Of a DNA stretch of 64,000 bases, positions 46,961-55,304 are shown one piece after another. Below the pieces are notes generated by a model. The model saw only the letters and a program-made list of their open reading frames with translations. It searched no databases and was not told the origin of the DNA. Positions within the stretch are counted from its first letter, which is position 1; each line of letters begins with the position of its first letter. Both the position numbers and the translations under genes were made by a program. The stretch comes from Betaproteobacteria bacterium HGW-Betaproteobacteria-7 (GTDB taxonomy: Bacteria; Pseudomonadota; Gammaproteobacteria; Burkholderiales; Rhodocyclaceae): positions 186,001 to 250,000 of the forward strand of contig PHCE01000001.1 of NCBI GenBank assembly GCA_002840765.1. Reading direction: 5' to 3'.

Positions 46961-47259
46961 ATGGTTCTCGCACAACTCATCGATAACGCTATCCAAAATC
47001 GACCGGAATCAGACCGGCTTGAGCATGGCGGCGCTACCAGCCCATTGAAGCCTGCTACCCGATGCGAGAAACTAACCAAGCCTAAATGCATTCCGTTGTG
47101 GAATGTCACCCGGTTTCTGGCCGGCGTCGCAGTCGATACCTGCCTCACTCGTCTTGCCGACTGTTACTTGTACATTCGTCCGTACCTTCATCCCAAACGG
47201 GGACCTCGTCCCCGTCGGGATCGGCGTTCCCGCTTTTTCAATTTATAGAGGAGAACGCC
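46961..47259 (+). ncRNA. structured leader of the RadC gene
   Basis: A third long leader. It has the core hairpin GCAG-TCGATAC-CTGC (47129-47143) and the full 3' module: ATCCC/GGGAT (47190, 47217) around GGGGAC/GTCCCC (47199-47213), then GGCGTTC (47223) paired with GAACGCC (47253-47259) ending at the ATG. The last stem has C-G where the copy at 44409 has T-A, which preserves pairing. The 5' limit is approximate. Confidence 0.7.
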
Positions 47260-47841
47260 ATGAATATGTCCGTCCTGTCCCGCGCCGACCTCGTCCGCGA
47301 ATTACTCGCGCCCGCAGTTTGCGCATCAAGTGCCATCCCCTTGCATGTCAGCGATGCCGCTGCGCCAATCGCCATGAACGACATGGCCGATAGCGTACTG
47401 GCCCACCGCCTGGGTGTAGCGCGTGAACTGCTGTTGCGTGACTTGCGCGAGCAGATGAGTAACAGTCCGGTAATGTCCTCACCGCAAGTTCTGCGCGACT
47501 GGCTACGCCTGCACTGCGCAGGCCTTCAACATGAGGTGTTCCTGGTGCTTTACCTGGATGCCCACCATCGCCTGATCGAGGCTGAAGAACTGTTCCGCGG
47601 AACCCTGACCCAGACCTCAGTCTATCCCCGGGAAGTGGTCAAGGGAGCGCTGACTCGAAATGCTGCGGCGCTGGCGTTGGCCCACAATCATCCGTCGGGC
47701 GAAGCCGAGCCCTCGCGGGCCGATGAACTGCTGACGCAAACCCTGAAGTCGGCACTAGGCCTGGTGGACGTGCGGATCATCGACCATTTCATCGTGGCCG
47801 GTGACAAAGTCGTTTCGTTTGCCGAACTTGGGTTGATCTAG
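47260..47841 (+). CDS. radC: RadC-family JAB/MPN protein
   Basis: A 193-residue RadC-like protein typical of mobile elements. The JAB1/MPN-like core has [23 protein letters not shown] and the metal motif [15 protein letters not shown] (H-x-H-P-S-G with later Ser/Asp), then [18 protein letters not shown]. The short N-terminus lacks a full HhH domain. The start follows AGAGGAG in the leader's last stem. True DNA-repair function is doubtful for this family. Confidence 0.9.
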   Translation: MNMSVLSRADLVRELLAPAVCASSAIPLHVSDAAAPIAMNDMADSVLAHRLGVARELLLRDLREQMSNSPVMSSPQVLRDWLRLHCAGLQHEVFLVLYLDAHHRLIEAEELFRGTLTQTSVYPREVVKGALTRNAAALALAHNHPSGEAEPSRADELLTQTLKSALGLVDVRIIDHFIVAGDKVVSFAELGLI

Positions 47842-47942
47842 CGTCATGAACCGCCCGCTTTCCATGCTGAGTCCGATCCGGAGGTGCTTCTCCGAGGCTC
47901 CCGGTTGGACTTCAACAATTGATTTGTGAAGGGAAAATAGCG

Positions 47943-48152
47943 ATGACATCCACTTCACATTGCCCGTTCTGCGCAGGTGATGGCGTCCCCCTGGGGATAC
48001 TCGGACGCCTGCGCTGGTTCCGTTGCCGCAACTGCGGCATGACTTACCGCCGTCAAACTGGCAGGCAAACGAAGACCAGGTCGACGCTCTCTCAAAAAGA
48101 AGGAGACACGCATGGAAAACACTTCCGTGACACACTTGAGAACACTGGCTGA
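47943..48152 (+). CDS. small zinc-ribbon protein
   Basis: A 69-residue protein (MTSTSHCPFCAGDGVPLG start) with a CPFC...CRNC pair, a likely zinc ribbon. The ribosome site (AAGGGA) is weak. The last 41 bp overlap the next gene in another frame. Confidence 0.5.
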   Translation: MTSTSHCPFCAGDGVPLGILGRLRWFRCRNCGMTYRRQTGRQTKTRSTLSQKEGDTHGKHFRDTLENTG

Positions 48153-48420
48153 ATCCCTGGCCGCAATCTCGCTCTCGCATCTCAGCTCGAATACCCGCCT
48201 GAAACTGGCCAACGACGACCTGTCAGTCAACGCCTATCCGACCGACTGCGGCGGCATCCTCTACGTCGGCGCGCCGCGCCATCGGATCCCGACTGAAAGC
48301 GACTTGGCAGCGATTTTCGAGATCGCCGAGTTGGCCGGCATTGTCTGGCTGAAATTCGACAGCGAAGCGGCCGTAATCGACGGACTGCCGACTTTCGAAA
48401 CGCCGGAACTGGCATCATGA
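48112..48420 (+). CDS. hypothetical protein
   Basis: A 102-residue protein (MENTSVTHLRTLAESLAAIS start) with AAGGAGACACGC upstream. It looks like a small alpha/beta protein with YVGAPRHRIPTESDLAAIF. It overlaps the next gene by four bases. Function unknown. Confidence 0.65.
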   Translation: MENTSVTHLRTLAESLAAISLSHLSSNTRLKLANDDLSVNAYPTDCGGILYVGAPRHRIPTESDLAAIFEIAELAGIVWLKFDSEAAVIDGLPTFETPELAS

Positions 48421-48740
48421 GCCGGCATAACATCCGGCTCATGTACGCGGGCCAGCAAGTTTTGGTAGTGGCCGGCTATGACCGGCCACTACGCGAACTA
48501 TTTCTGCAGGTATTTCGCTGCCAGGAAAGCGTGCTCGCTGGTGAGGACGAGATCGTCTACGACAGTCTCCATGAGCCAGCCCTCGACTGGACGATCATCA
48601 GCACGCTGACCGGTAAACTCGATGCATTGGGCATCAAGGTCCCGGCAACCATGATAGAAGCTGTCTATCTGGACCAGCGCTTCACTGCGGGCAATATTGT
48701 GGTTTGGCACCATGCCAATCACTCGCCGGCTGAAGTTTGA
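48417..48740 (+). CDS. hypothetical protein
   Basis: A 107-residue protein coupled (ATGA) to the preceding gene. It contains DEIVYDSLHEPALDWTIISTL and looks globular alpha/beta. It is the last plus-strand gene before the minus-strand defence region. Unknown function. Confidence 0.6.
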   Translation: MSRHNIRLMYAGQQVLVVAGYDRPLRELFLQVFRCQESVLAGEDEIVYDSLHEPALDWTIISTLTGKLDALGIKVPATMIEAVYLDQRFTAGNIVVWHHANHSPAEV

Positions 48741-48831
48741 CTATTGCGGAGAAAATTCACTGTGGGGCAGCATGCCGATAGACGGTGCCTCGCAGTCACT
48801 CCTCAACAGAGGGATGTGGTGTCTGAGTAGT

Positions 48832-49044
48832 TCAAACAGTGTCGCCACTGTTTCTAAGCGCCATTATTGCCCGCTCAAAACCAACCCAAACCCCTGCCTG
48901 ATCCAACCCACGATTGGCCAGTTCTTCCCTCGCCAAGAGATTCAGATCGATATCCCCCTTCGCCGAGGCGACCAGAATGCGCGCCGGAACAACTTGAATA
49001 AATCCAAGTTCATCAATTGTAAAGCGGCCGAGTGTGTATGCCAT
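48832..49044 (-). CDS. small hypothetical protein with hairpin-held ribosome site
   Basis: A 70-residue protein (MAYTLGRFTIDELGFIQVV start) with DINLNLLAREELANRG-type features (KGDIDLNLLAREELANRG) and ending in WVGFERAIMALRNSGDTV. The AGGAGA ribosome site is strong and sits in a TCTCC-GAAA-GGAGA hairpin just ahead of the ATG. No domain is named. Confidence 0.7.
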   Translation of the reverse strand: MAYTLGRFTIDELGFIQVVPARILVASAKGDIDLNLLAREELANRGLDQAGVWVGFERAIMALRNSGDTV

Positions 49045-49130
49045 GTTCTGTTCTCCTTTCGGAGACAGTCTCCCGGCATATTTTCGCCATTCAACCCTGC
49101 TAAAGAATCATATCCCACCAACTTCTGAAT

Positions 49131-52100
49131 CTATGCATTGGGTTCCAACGCCTGGACTTGAATTCGCCTTGCTCGAGGGGAGGTTCGATCCCGAAAATAG
49201 CCATCACCTCGTCCTTTCAACGCGGTCAGCGCCTCGGGTTCCATATGGACGTTAGGCGCATTTTTCTTAGCCTCTCTCATGTCCATCGGTTTTAGTACCA
49301 ACCATGTCGCAGCGTTCGCCTTCACCTCAGAACCAAAGTGATCGCTCATTTGAGACGCGAGTATCATGCCGAGCCCAAACTTTCTGGCTTCAGTAAATAG
49401 TAGATTCAAGATTCGGTCAGCCGCATCAGGATCCCCTCCTCCGGTCGCGAGAATCTTGGCTTCATCGATAATTACAAATAACCGGAAACGTTGTCGGTCA
49501 TCTGCCGGCTGTACCGGAATCGGCCCCTTGAGGCGAAGCACACGGAAAATCTTTCGCAGCAACGTTTCTGCGGCGATGTATCGAACTTCATCAGGCAATT
49601 TACTGAGGTCGAGTCTGACATTTGTCGACAAAATCTCGTCCGTGGAAACGTGCTCCTGCCGTTGGAAGATCGGGTGCTCGAAGATCTCCTGTACGGCAGC
49701 CAAACACCCCTCTATCGCGGAACGCTGACTCTTGCGGGAATCATCCTCGGACCATCCGGACAAGATGCGTTCAACGTCGGCAAACGTTGGCGGCGTATTG
49801 CGCCAGGTCAGCGGATCGCCATCGTCAAAACCAGCCGTCTGGTAGGCTTCCTCGATGGCATCGCGAAGAATTGCATTCTGCCGATGGCCGAGTGCCGGTA
49901 CAGCATTGCGAACCATGTCCCGTATCACTTTTCGCTGGTCGTAGAGACCTGTCTCTTCGGCACTCTGGGAGTCCAATTCCATCGGATTGACGCCAGTGGT
50001 ACTCGACGTACCGGATGAGAGCAAAACCGATCGAAGACCTGGGAAATTGACATCACCATGAAAATCGAGGACCAACACAGGCACGCCGTAATCAACAATT
50101 CCCTTGCCAAGCACCTTGAGAGTCTCGGTCTTGCCGGACCCGGATGCTCCAAGAATCAACAAAAACCCATTACTTTGCCGACCAGGCAACCAAGCCACCG
50201 AATTCTTGGTATTGAGTTCTTGGCCTAAGAACAATTCCAACGACTGCTGAGTAGGGGCGGCACCCCCAACCTCAACGGCATGACTCGTCGCATCGATCCG
50301 GACCACCGCGCTCTCTGACGCATATTTTTTGATTTTGTCTTCGCCCGCGCCGGAGATTTCCTGGTCGTTCGCAACTGCGCTTGCCGCCTGCACCGACTTC
50401 TGATCAGTAACCAGAAGCTGGAACGCCTGGACGGGATCAATCGACGCGGAAACATGCCCAGCCACGCCAACCGGCTCGCGGTTCATGGGAGCATCCTCCC
50501 GCACCAATTTGGTCGCGGTCAGCACCAAGCCGACATCCGTCCCCGCCAAGGTATTAATTTCCAGCGGGATGCCGCTTTCGCTGTGGACAGTCACTGGACT
50601 CGTGGTCGCCACACTGGCCAGTTGTACGTGAACGATACGGCCGGTAAGGCGAACCTTGAGATTGCCATTGAAGAGGTCTTGCAACAGACCATGCCAACGC
50701 TCTATATATTTAGGATCAAGATCGCGAAGCAGAGCGGTATAAAGGTGCTCACGGATCACTTCCCGACGTGGTTTTGCCAATGGTGAAACCCCTTGCCCAC
50801 CAAAAACCTCTGCCAAGGCATGAAGCGTAGCAAGAACTTGATCGACCGCGTGTCCCGTAACGACACCGTCGCGGATGGTGTACGGCACATTGTCATCGTG
50901 TGTCTTGACTTCGATCACGTCTATGATCAGGTCGCCACCTTCCTCTCGAAGCCCCAGGAGATCAGCCTGCTCATTGGAATGTCTACCGGCACTAAGCCAG
51001 CGGCGAGCGTTTTGAGTATCGAGGCTAACCGCAAGGCCGCTCGGGTCCGCTCGACGATACCAGCGCATGGCGATCAATTTTCCAAGCGCTCCCTTGACGT
51101 GCTTGCCCTTATCCCCCCCAACCAAGCCGAGAATTCCGTTCGGTTCCATCGCCACCAAATCGCGGACGAGTTCTTCCAGTGTCGCCGGGTCGGCCACAAA
51201 ATGCGTTTTGCGCAATTGCTGATCCAAACGACGCACGAAGGGACTCAGATCGCGGCCAAAAGTCGTGATCTGACGGGCGTTTTCGATCCGCCTGTCGATA
51301 ACCTCGGCCTCGCCGAGACGCGGCACCAGCACCCGATGGGGGTCGGCGACAACAGTCCATGTACTGCTTTCAGCCAGTTGGTCTAGCCAACTCTTCACGG
51401 ACGCCACCTGGGGTTGATGTGTTGCCGTGCTTTGCTTCAATTCACGATGGACCAGTGTTGCGGTCGCGAAATAGGTCGCAAAGATCTCCTCTTCGGCAAC
51501 CGGGACGATCATGATCTGCTTCTTGAGCTTGTTGTAGCGATATTCGCAACTCGGCATCCAAGGACTAAGGTCATGCAGACCAGCTCGCGCGACGAGCGCG
51601 GTTCGAACCTCGAAGGGGTCAAAGACAACCGTCAGGTGTGCAGGCAATGCCTGGGTTTCATCGATGAGTTCCGGCCACTTCATAATTTCAGGGTTGATCG
51701 ATAAACTGATCAATCCACGCTCTTGTCCAGCACGAATGCGGTCCTTCAGTTGATCGTCAAGTTCTTCGAGTTCCGACGTCCAGCCACGAGTGTCGTCCGA
51801 GGTGTAGCGGAAGCGCAAATGCACGCCCCAAAACGTATCCTCAGCCGTTTCGTTATCGAGATCCAATGCCTCCAATACCGATTCGAGGAAGCGAGCCGGA
51901 CGCGGTGCATTGATGAAGAGAACCTGCAAGCCTGGCCGTGCGAAGGGACGAAGGTGCGCAATCAGCGTCGACAGGATGCCGACGCTCCTGAGCCCATCCG
52001 GCTCCAATACACCTCGCGGCGCCTCCTTGAATAGCGGCAGGTGCGCGATTGCTCCAGCATGGCCCAAGAGAGCGGGCTGCGTATTCAGCGATTCGATTTT

Positions 52101-53816
52101 CGGCAAAACGAGGACGTTAAGCAATTGCAAATCTTCAGCAGACGCCGCGACCAGCGTCTGACGCTCGGTCTCCGACAACTTTCCGCCGAGCGACTGCAGA
52201 TCGCGAACGATCGCAACACTGCGCCATAGATTCAGCGGGTGCACAGGCGACAGGAGGACTTCCGTCACGCCATCCCGACGATAAACGTACAACTCCATTG
52301 CGAGCAACCAGTGAACCAAGCGTTCGGCTTCATCACCGGCTTGGGCGTACATTTCCTGATAGGCTGACTGAAGTTGGCGCAGCAACTGGTCGTAGGCCTT
52401 GAGATAGGCCTCAGCTGCTTCAAAAATATCCTTCCGCCCGGCAAGAACCGTGACTGGCGAAACGGTCAGCTCTGCAATATGCGCCAGCAAGCGGTTCCTC
52501 GTTGCGGCCAACGAATCTGCAAGTTCAATGCAGAGTTGCGGCGCCAATTCAGCCTCAACGAACTCTTCGATCCATGACTTGAACTCCTGAAACAGGAATG
52601 GCCGCCATGCTTTGAAGGCCGTCACTTCTGTCAGTGCATCAAGACGGTCAGCCTCGATATCGATGACCCCGCCCCATTCGCTCGTCGTCGACCGAGACTT
52701 CGCCAAACCGATAACATTGGCGTTAACGCTAGTCACGGGCAGCGCCGCAGGAGAACTGTCCCCGCCGCCGGTATCGTTTGTACCAAGGGGTTCATCATCG
52801 CCGACGGTCTGATTGTTCTCCGCCTGGTCTGTCAGGACCGAGATTTGTTCGGCCAAATCGGCTAGTTTCTCATCTCCACCATCAAGCAGCAGTTCCGCGA
52901 CGAGCGACTCAACCGGAACCTTGCCGCCATCCTTGCCGTTCCCGTTTTGGCCATTGCTGGAAGCCGATGCAGCGAGTTTGCCTCGCCACAGCGTCAGCAC
53001 ATCGGCGAGTTCGACATACTTTAGATCCTCCGAACTACGCTGGTTGATCCCCCTGAGCCGCTTTCGAATCGCATTGAATCTGGCCTTTTCCTTGGCCGGC
53101 AATTGCCGGCAAAAGGTCGTCATGCGATCCCAGTCTTCGGGAGTGGCATTACTCACCATATTCAAAGCATCTGAATTTGCCTTCAGTCGACGAATGATTC
53201 GTCCTTCGGTCGCCTCGTCAGCAAGGTGCAAATCGGGGAATAGACCAAGTGCGTAAAGATGGGTTGGCGCCTTCACCGAGCGGTCCACCGGGCTCAAACT
53301 CTGTAGCGCCTTTGAGAAGGTGGCAATGGCATGCAGCGACAAACTAGGCCCCCGTGTCGACTTAAGGGCATCCCATAGGGTCCGCAGCCTCAACACCTCG
53401 GCCCGATCCCGTTCTTCCTCGCAAAGCAGTTTGATCAGGCTATGTTCGCCCAAAGAGCGAAAGTCTTTCAAGGAAGCCTGTTTGCTGAGAGGCCCGTTGG
53501 CGATCACGACGATGGTTTTTAGCTTCTGGTTCCGCCATTGCACAGCCGTTTCCTCATCAGAGGCTACGAACTCTGCGAACTTTGGATACAAACCCTGAAA
53601 GTTCGCGATATCGTCACGTTCGCCGACAAGGGAAATGCGCAGGCGCCCTTTCGTTTTTGCGAGCAAGTCCGGCAGCATCGCCAGGAAATGCTGCTTGTCA
53701 AACATGGCCACATCCTGGGCGACAACGCCGAACTCTTCGCGATGGACGGCAGTTTCAAATTCGGCCAACAGCAGTTCCGCTACGCGTTCATTAACCGCAT
53801 CTCGCTCGTCATTCAT
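49131..53816 (-). CDS. HerA/DptH-like ATPase with PD-(D/E)XK-type motif
   Basis: A 1561-residue protein, third gene of the putative defence operon. The C-terminal third is a HerA/FtsK-type ATPase: Walker A GASGSGKT (1223-1230), VLDFHGDVNFPG, Walker B LFVIIDEAK (Asp1451), and ILASQMSDHF (sensor). Residues 952-971 hold Asp952-x16-Glu969-Val-Lys971 in ADLLGLREEGG and IEVKT, a PD-(D/E)XK pattern. Length, order and layout match DptH of phosphorothioation-dependent restriction. The ATG at 53816 follows GGAGG and overlaps the previous stop; a longer frame to 53876 is less likely. Confidence 0.82.
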   Translation of the reverse strand: MNDERDAVNERVAELLLAEFETAVHREEFGVVAQDVAMFDKQHFLAMLPDLLAKTKGRLRISLVGERDDIANFQGLYPKFAEFVASDEETAVQWRNQKLKTIVVIANGPLSKQASLKDFRSLGEHSLIKLLCEEERDRAEVLRLRTLWDALKSTRGPSLSLHAIATFSKALQSLSPVDRSVKAPTHLYALGLFPDLHLADEATEGRIIRRLKANSDALNMVSNATPEDWDRMTTFCRQLPAKEKARFNAIRKRLRGINQRSSEDLKYVELADVLTLWRGKLAASASSNGQNGNGKDGGKVPVESLVAELLLDGGDEKLADLAEQISVLTDQAENNQTVGDDEPLGTNDTGGGDSSPAALPVTSVNANVIGLAKSRSTTSEWGGVIDIEADRLDALTEVTAFKAWRPFLFQEFKSWIEEFVEAELAPQLCIELADSLAATRNRLLAHIAELTVSPVTVLAGRKDIFEAAEAYLKAYDQLLRQLQSAYQEMYAQAGDEAERLVHWLLAMELYVYRRDGVTEVLLSPVHPLNLWRSVAIVRDLQSLGGKLSETERQTLVAASAEDLQLLNVLVLPKIESLNTQPALLGHAGAIAHLPLFKEAPRGVLEPDGLRSVGILSTLIAHLRPFARPGLQVLFINAPRPARFLESVLEALDLDNETAEDTFWGVHLRFRYTSDDTRGWTSELEELDDQLKDRIRAGQERGLISLSINPEIMKWPELIDETQALPAHLTVVFDPFEVRTALVARAGLHDLSPWMPSCEYRYNKLKKQIMIVPVAEEEIFATYFATATLVHRELKQSTATHQPQVASVKSWLDQLAESSTWTVVADPHRVLVPRLGEAEVIDRRIENARQITTFGRDLSPFVRRLDQQLRKTHFVADPATLEELVRDLVAMEPNGILGLVGGDKGKHVKGALGKLIAMRWYRRADPSGLAVSLDTQNARRWLSAGRHSNEQADLLGLREEGGDLIIDVIEVKTHDDNVPYTIRDGVVTGHAVDQVLATLHALAEVFGGQGVSPLAKPRREVIREHLYTALLRDLDPKYIERWHGLLQDLFNGNLKVRLTGRIVHVQLASVATTSPVTVHSESGIPLEINTLAGTDVGLVLTATKLVREDAPMNREPVGVAGHVSASIDPVQAFQLLVTDQKSVQAASAVANDQEISGAGEDKIKKYASESAVVRIDATSHAVEVGGAAPTQQSLELFLGQELNTKNSVAWLPGRQSNGFLLILGASGSGKTETLKVLGKGIVDYGVPVLVLDFHGDVNFPGLRSVLLSSGTSSTTGVNPMELDSQSAEETGLYDQRKVIRDMVRNAVPALGHRQNAILRDAIEEAYQTAGFDDGDPLTWRNTPPTFADVERILSGWSEDDSRKSQRSAIEGCLAAVQEIFEHPIFQRQEHVSTDEILSTNVRLDLSKLPDEVRYIAAETLLRKIFRVLRLKGPIPVQPADDRQRFRLFVIIDEAKILATGGGDPDAADRILNLLFTEARKFGLGMILASQMSDHFGSEVKANAATWLVLKPMDMREAKKNAPNVHMEPEALTALKGRGDGYFRDRTSPRARRIQVQALEPNA

Positions 53817-55296
53817 GAGTTGCCTCCAGCAGACCGACAACGGCGACACTGTCCGCCAGGCGTCGGGCAAGTCCAAGGGATTCGAGGCGGCTCAGAAACC
53901 GCTCGCTATTTTCGCTGAGCAAACGCACTGGCACGGTCGCACCGAGATGAGCCAGCAATGCTGCATCCTCGACCCTGCCACCGACGACTATCGCCCATTT
54001 CTGGCGCAGGAGTTCCAGGAAGTCGCGGTATTCCATTGGCTGAGCACTGACATCGATGGTTGAGGCAACTAGAACCTCGAGCGTTCGGTCGGCCGGATTC
54101 AGGCGCTTGTTAGGATTTTTTTGCGTCGGGTACAGAAAACCAGAACGGATACCAAGAAGGCGAAGATAACCATCGAGCCCACGACGAGACGTTCCTTCTG
54201 CCTGGCGAAGGAGTTCTTCTGCCACTTCACGACGGACTTCGTCCAGATCAGTATTGTCTTGGACAATTTCTTCGATACGACGGACCAGTGGATTGTTCAC
54301 CTCCAGGGGCGCCTGCCCGACGCTCTCGAACAAGGAGTTTATCGCCGCCAGCGGAGCGCTCGGCCAGTCCAAGATTTGCTCGGTTAAAAGGTCATCCAAC
54401 ACGGAGACCATGTAGTTACAGGCATCATTGATGAGTTGTGTGACGCAGCGCGTACTGGCCTGTGCAATCGCCGAATAGTGGTCGCCCGACGCATCCAGCA
54501 GGAGAATGCGTGCAGGATGTCCGGCGCGTTCATGTGCCCGGGTTGCCGCGTGCATAAACACTGACAGAGCAGCAAGTAACACGACGCGCTGCAAACTCGC
54601 AATGGGATTAGGATTGAGTTTCCGTTCGTAGGCACATAAACAATTAGCCGCGGACCGCAACGCTTCTTCCAGAGGCGAATAGCCACTTCCCAAATCCTCG
54701 GCCGTGACGACAGCCGGTTGCCGTTTTTTTGTAGAGTCGACCAAGGGCGCCAACAAGGCTGACAGATCGTCCATATGCGCTGGATCCTTATCAGGCGAAC
54801 TCAGTTCTGCCAGCAGGTCAAGGATAGGCAGCCGGACAGCAGCATCGTGAGCACCCCACAAGCGATGCACAAAAGCCCCGGCACCGTCATCCGATGGATC
54901 GCCGGTAACGGTCAAGGCCGTCGGCGAAGAAAACGACGAAAATTCCGGGGAGTTTCCGAATGCGGCACCATCGGTGCCCAATAGCGTGCGAATCAGCGGC
55001 AAAACCTTGGTCATCAACAAGGACGACTTGATATCTGACGACTGCCCCAAGGCACCCCAGCGATCACGCTGACTATCCAGCATCGAGCGCACGGCATTGA
55101 TGCGTGCATCCATACTGTTTTTGGGTAAAGTGGCCACAAACAGTTGCTCGAGCACTGTCATTCGACCAGTGCATTGGTGCTCGCTGCGCATCAGCGCGTT
55201 GGCAATGTGGACCGGCTTTATCTTTGCCTCCATCACCTTGTAGCCATGCCGGCGATGCAGTTCGTCAGTGAGCGCCTTGCGGAGTTGTTTACTCAT
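53809..55296 (-). CDS. DptG-like protein (by position)
   Basis: A 495-residue, mostly helical soluble protein beginning MSKQLRKALTDELHRRHGYK. No catalytic motif is obvious. It lies between the DptF-like and DptH-like genes and has the size expected of DptG, so I name it by context. GAGG lies upstream of the ATG, eight bases after the first gene. The TGA overlaps the next ATG (ATGAATGA). Confidence 0.65.
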   Translation of the reverse strand: MSKQLRKALTDELHRRHGYKVMEAKIKPVHIANALMRSEHQCTGRMTVLEQLFVATLPKNSMDARINAVRSMLDSQRDRWGALGQSSDIKSSLLMTKVLPLIRTLLGTDGAAFGNSPEFSSFSSPTALTVTGDPSDDGAGAFVHRLWGAHDAAVRLPILDLLAELSSPDKDPAHMDDLSALLAPLVDSTKKRQPAVVTAEDLGSGYSPLEEALRSAANCLCAYERKLNPNPIASLQRVVLLAALSVFMHAATRAHERAGHPARILLLDASGDHYSAIAQASTRCVTQLINDACNYMVSVLDDLLTEQILDWPSAPLAAINSLFESVGQAPLEVNNPLVRRIEEIVQDNTDLDEVRREVAEELLRQAEGTSRRGLDGYLRLLGIRSGFLYPTQKNPNKRLNPADRTLEVLVASTIDVSAQPMEYRDFLELLRQKWAIVVGGRVEDAALLAHLGATVPVRLLSENSERFLSRLESLGLARRLADSVAVVGLLEATHE

Positions 55297-55304
55297 GGGA
55301 AACC

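Noticed and set aside
45481-47148. A 555-codon minus-strand ORF across 45.5-47.1 kb
   Set aside because: It runs through leaders and small sense genes with good starts and includes long low-complexity stretches; no ribosome site.
48697-49128. A 143-codon plus-strand ORF at the end of the accessory part
   Set aside because: It overlaps the better supported minus-strand 70-residue gene and has no ribosome site or recognisable fold.
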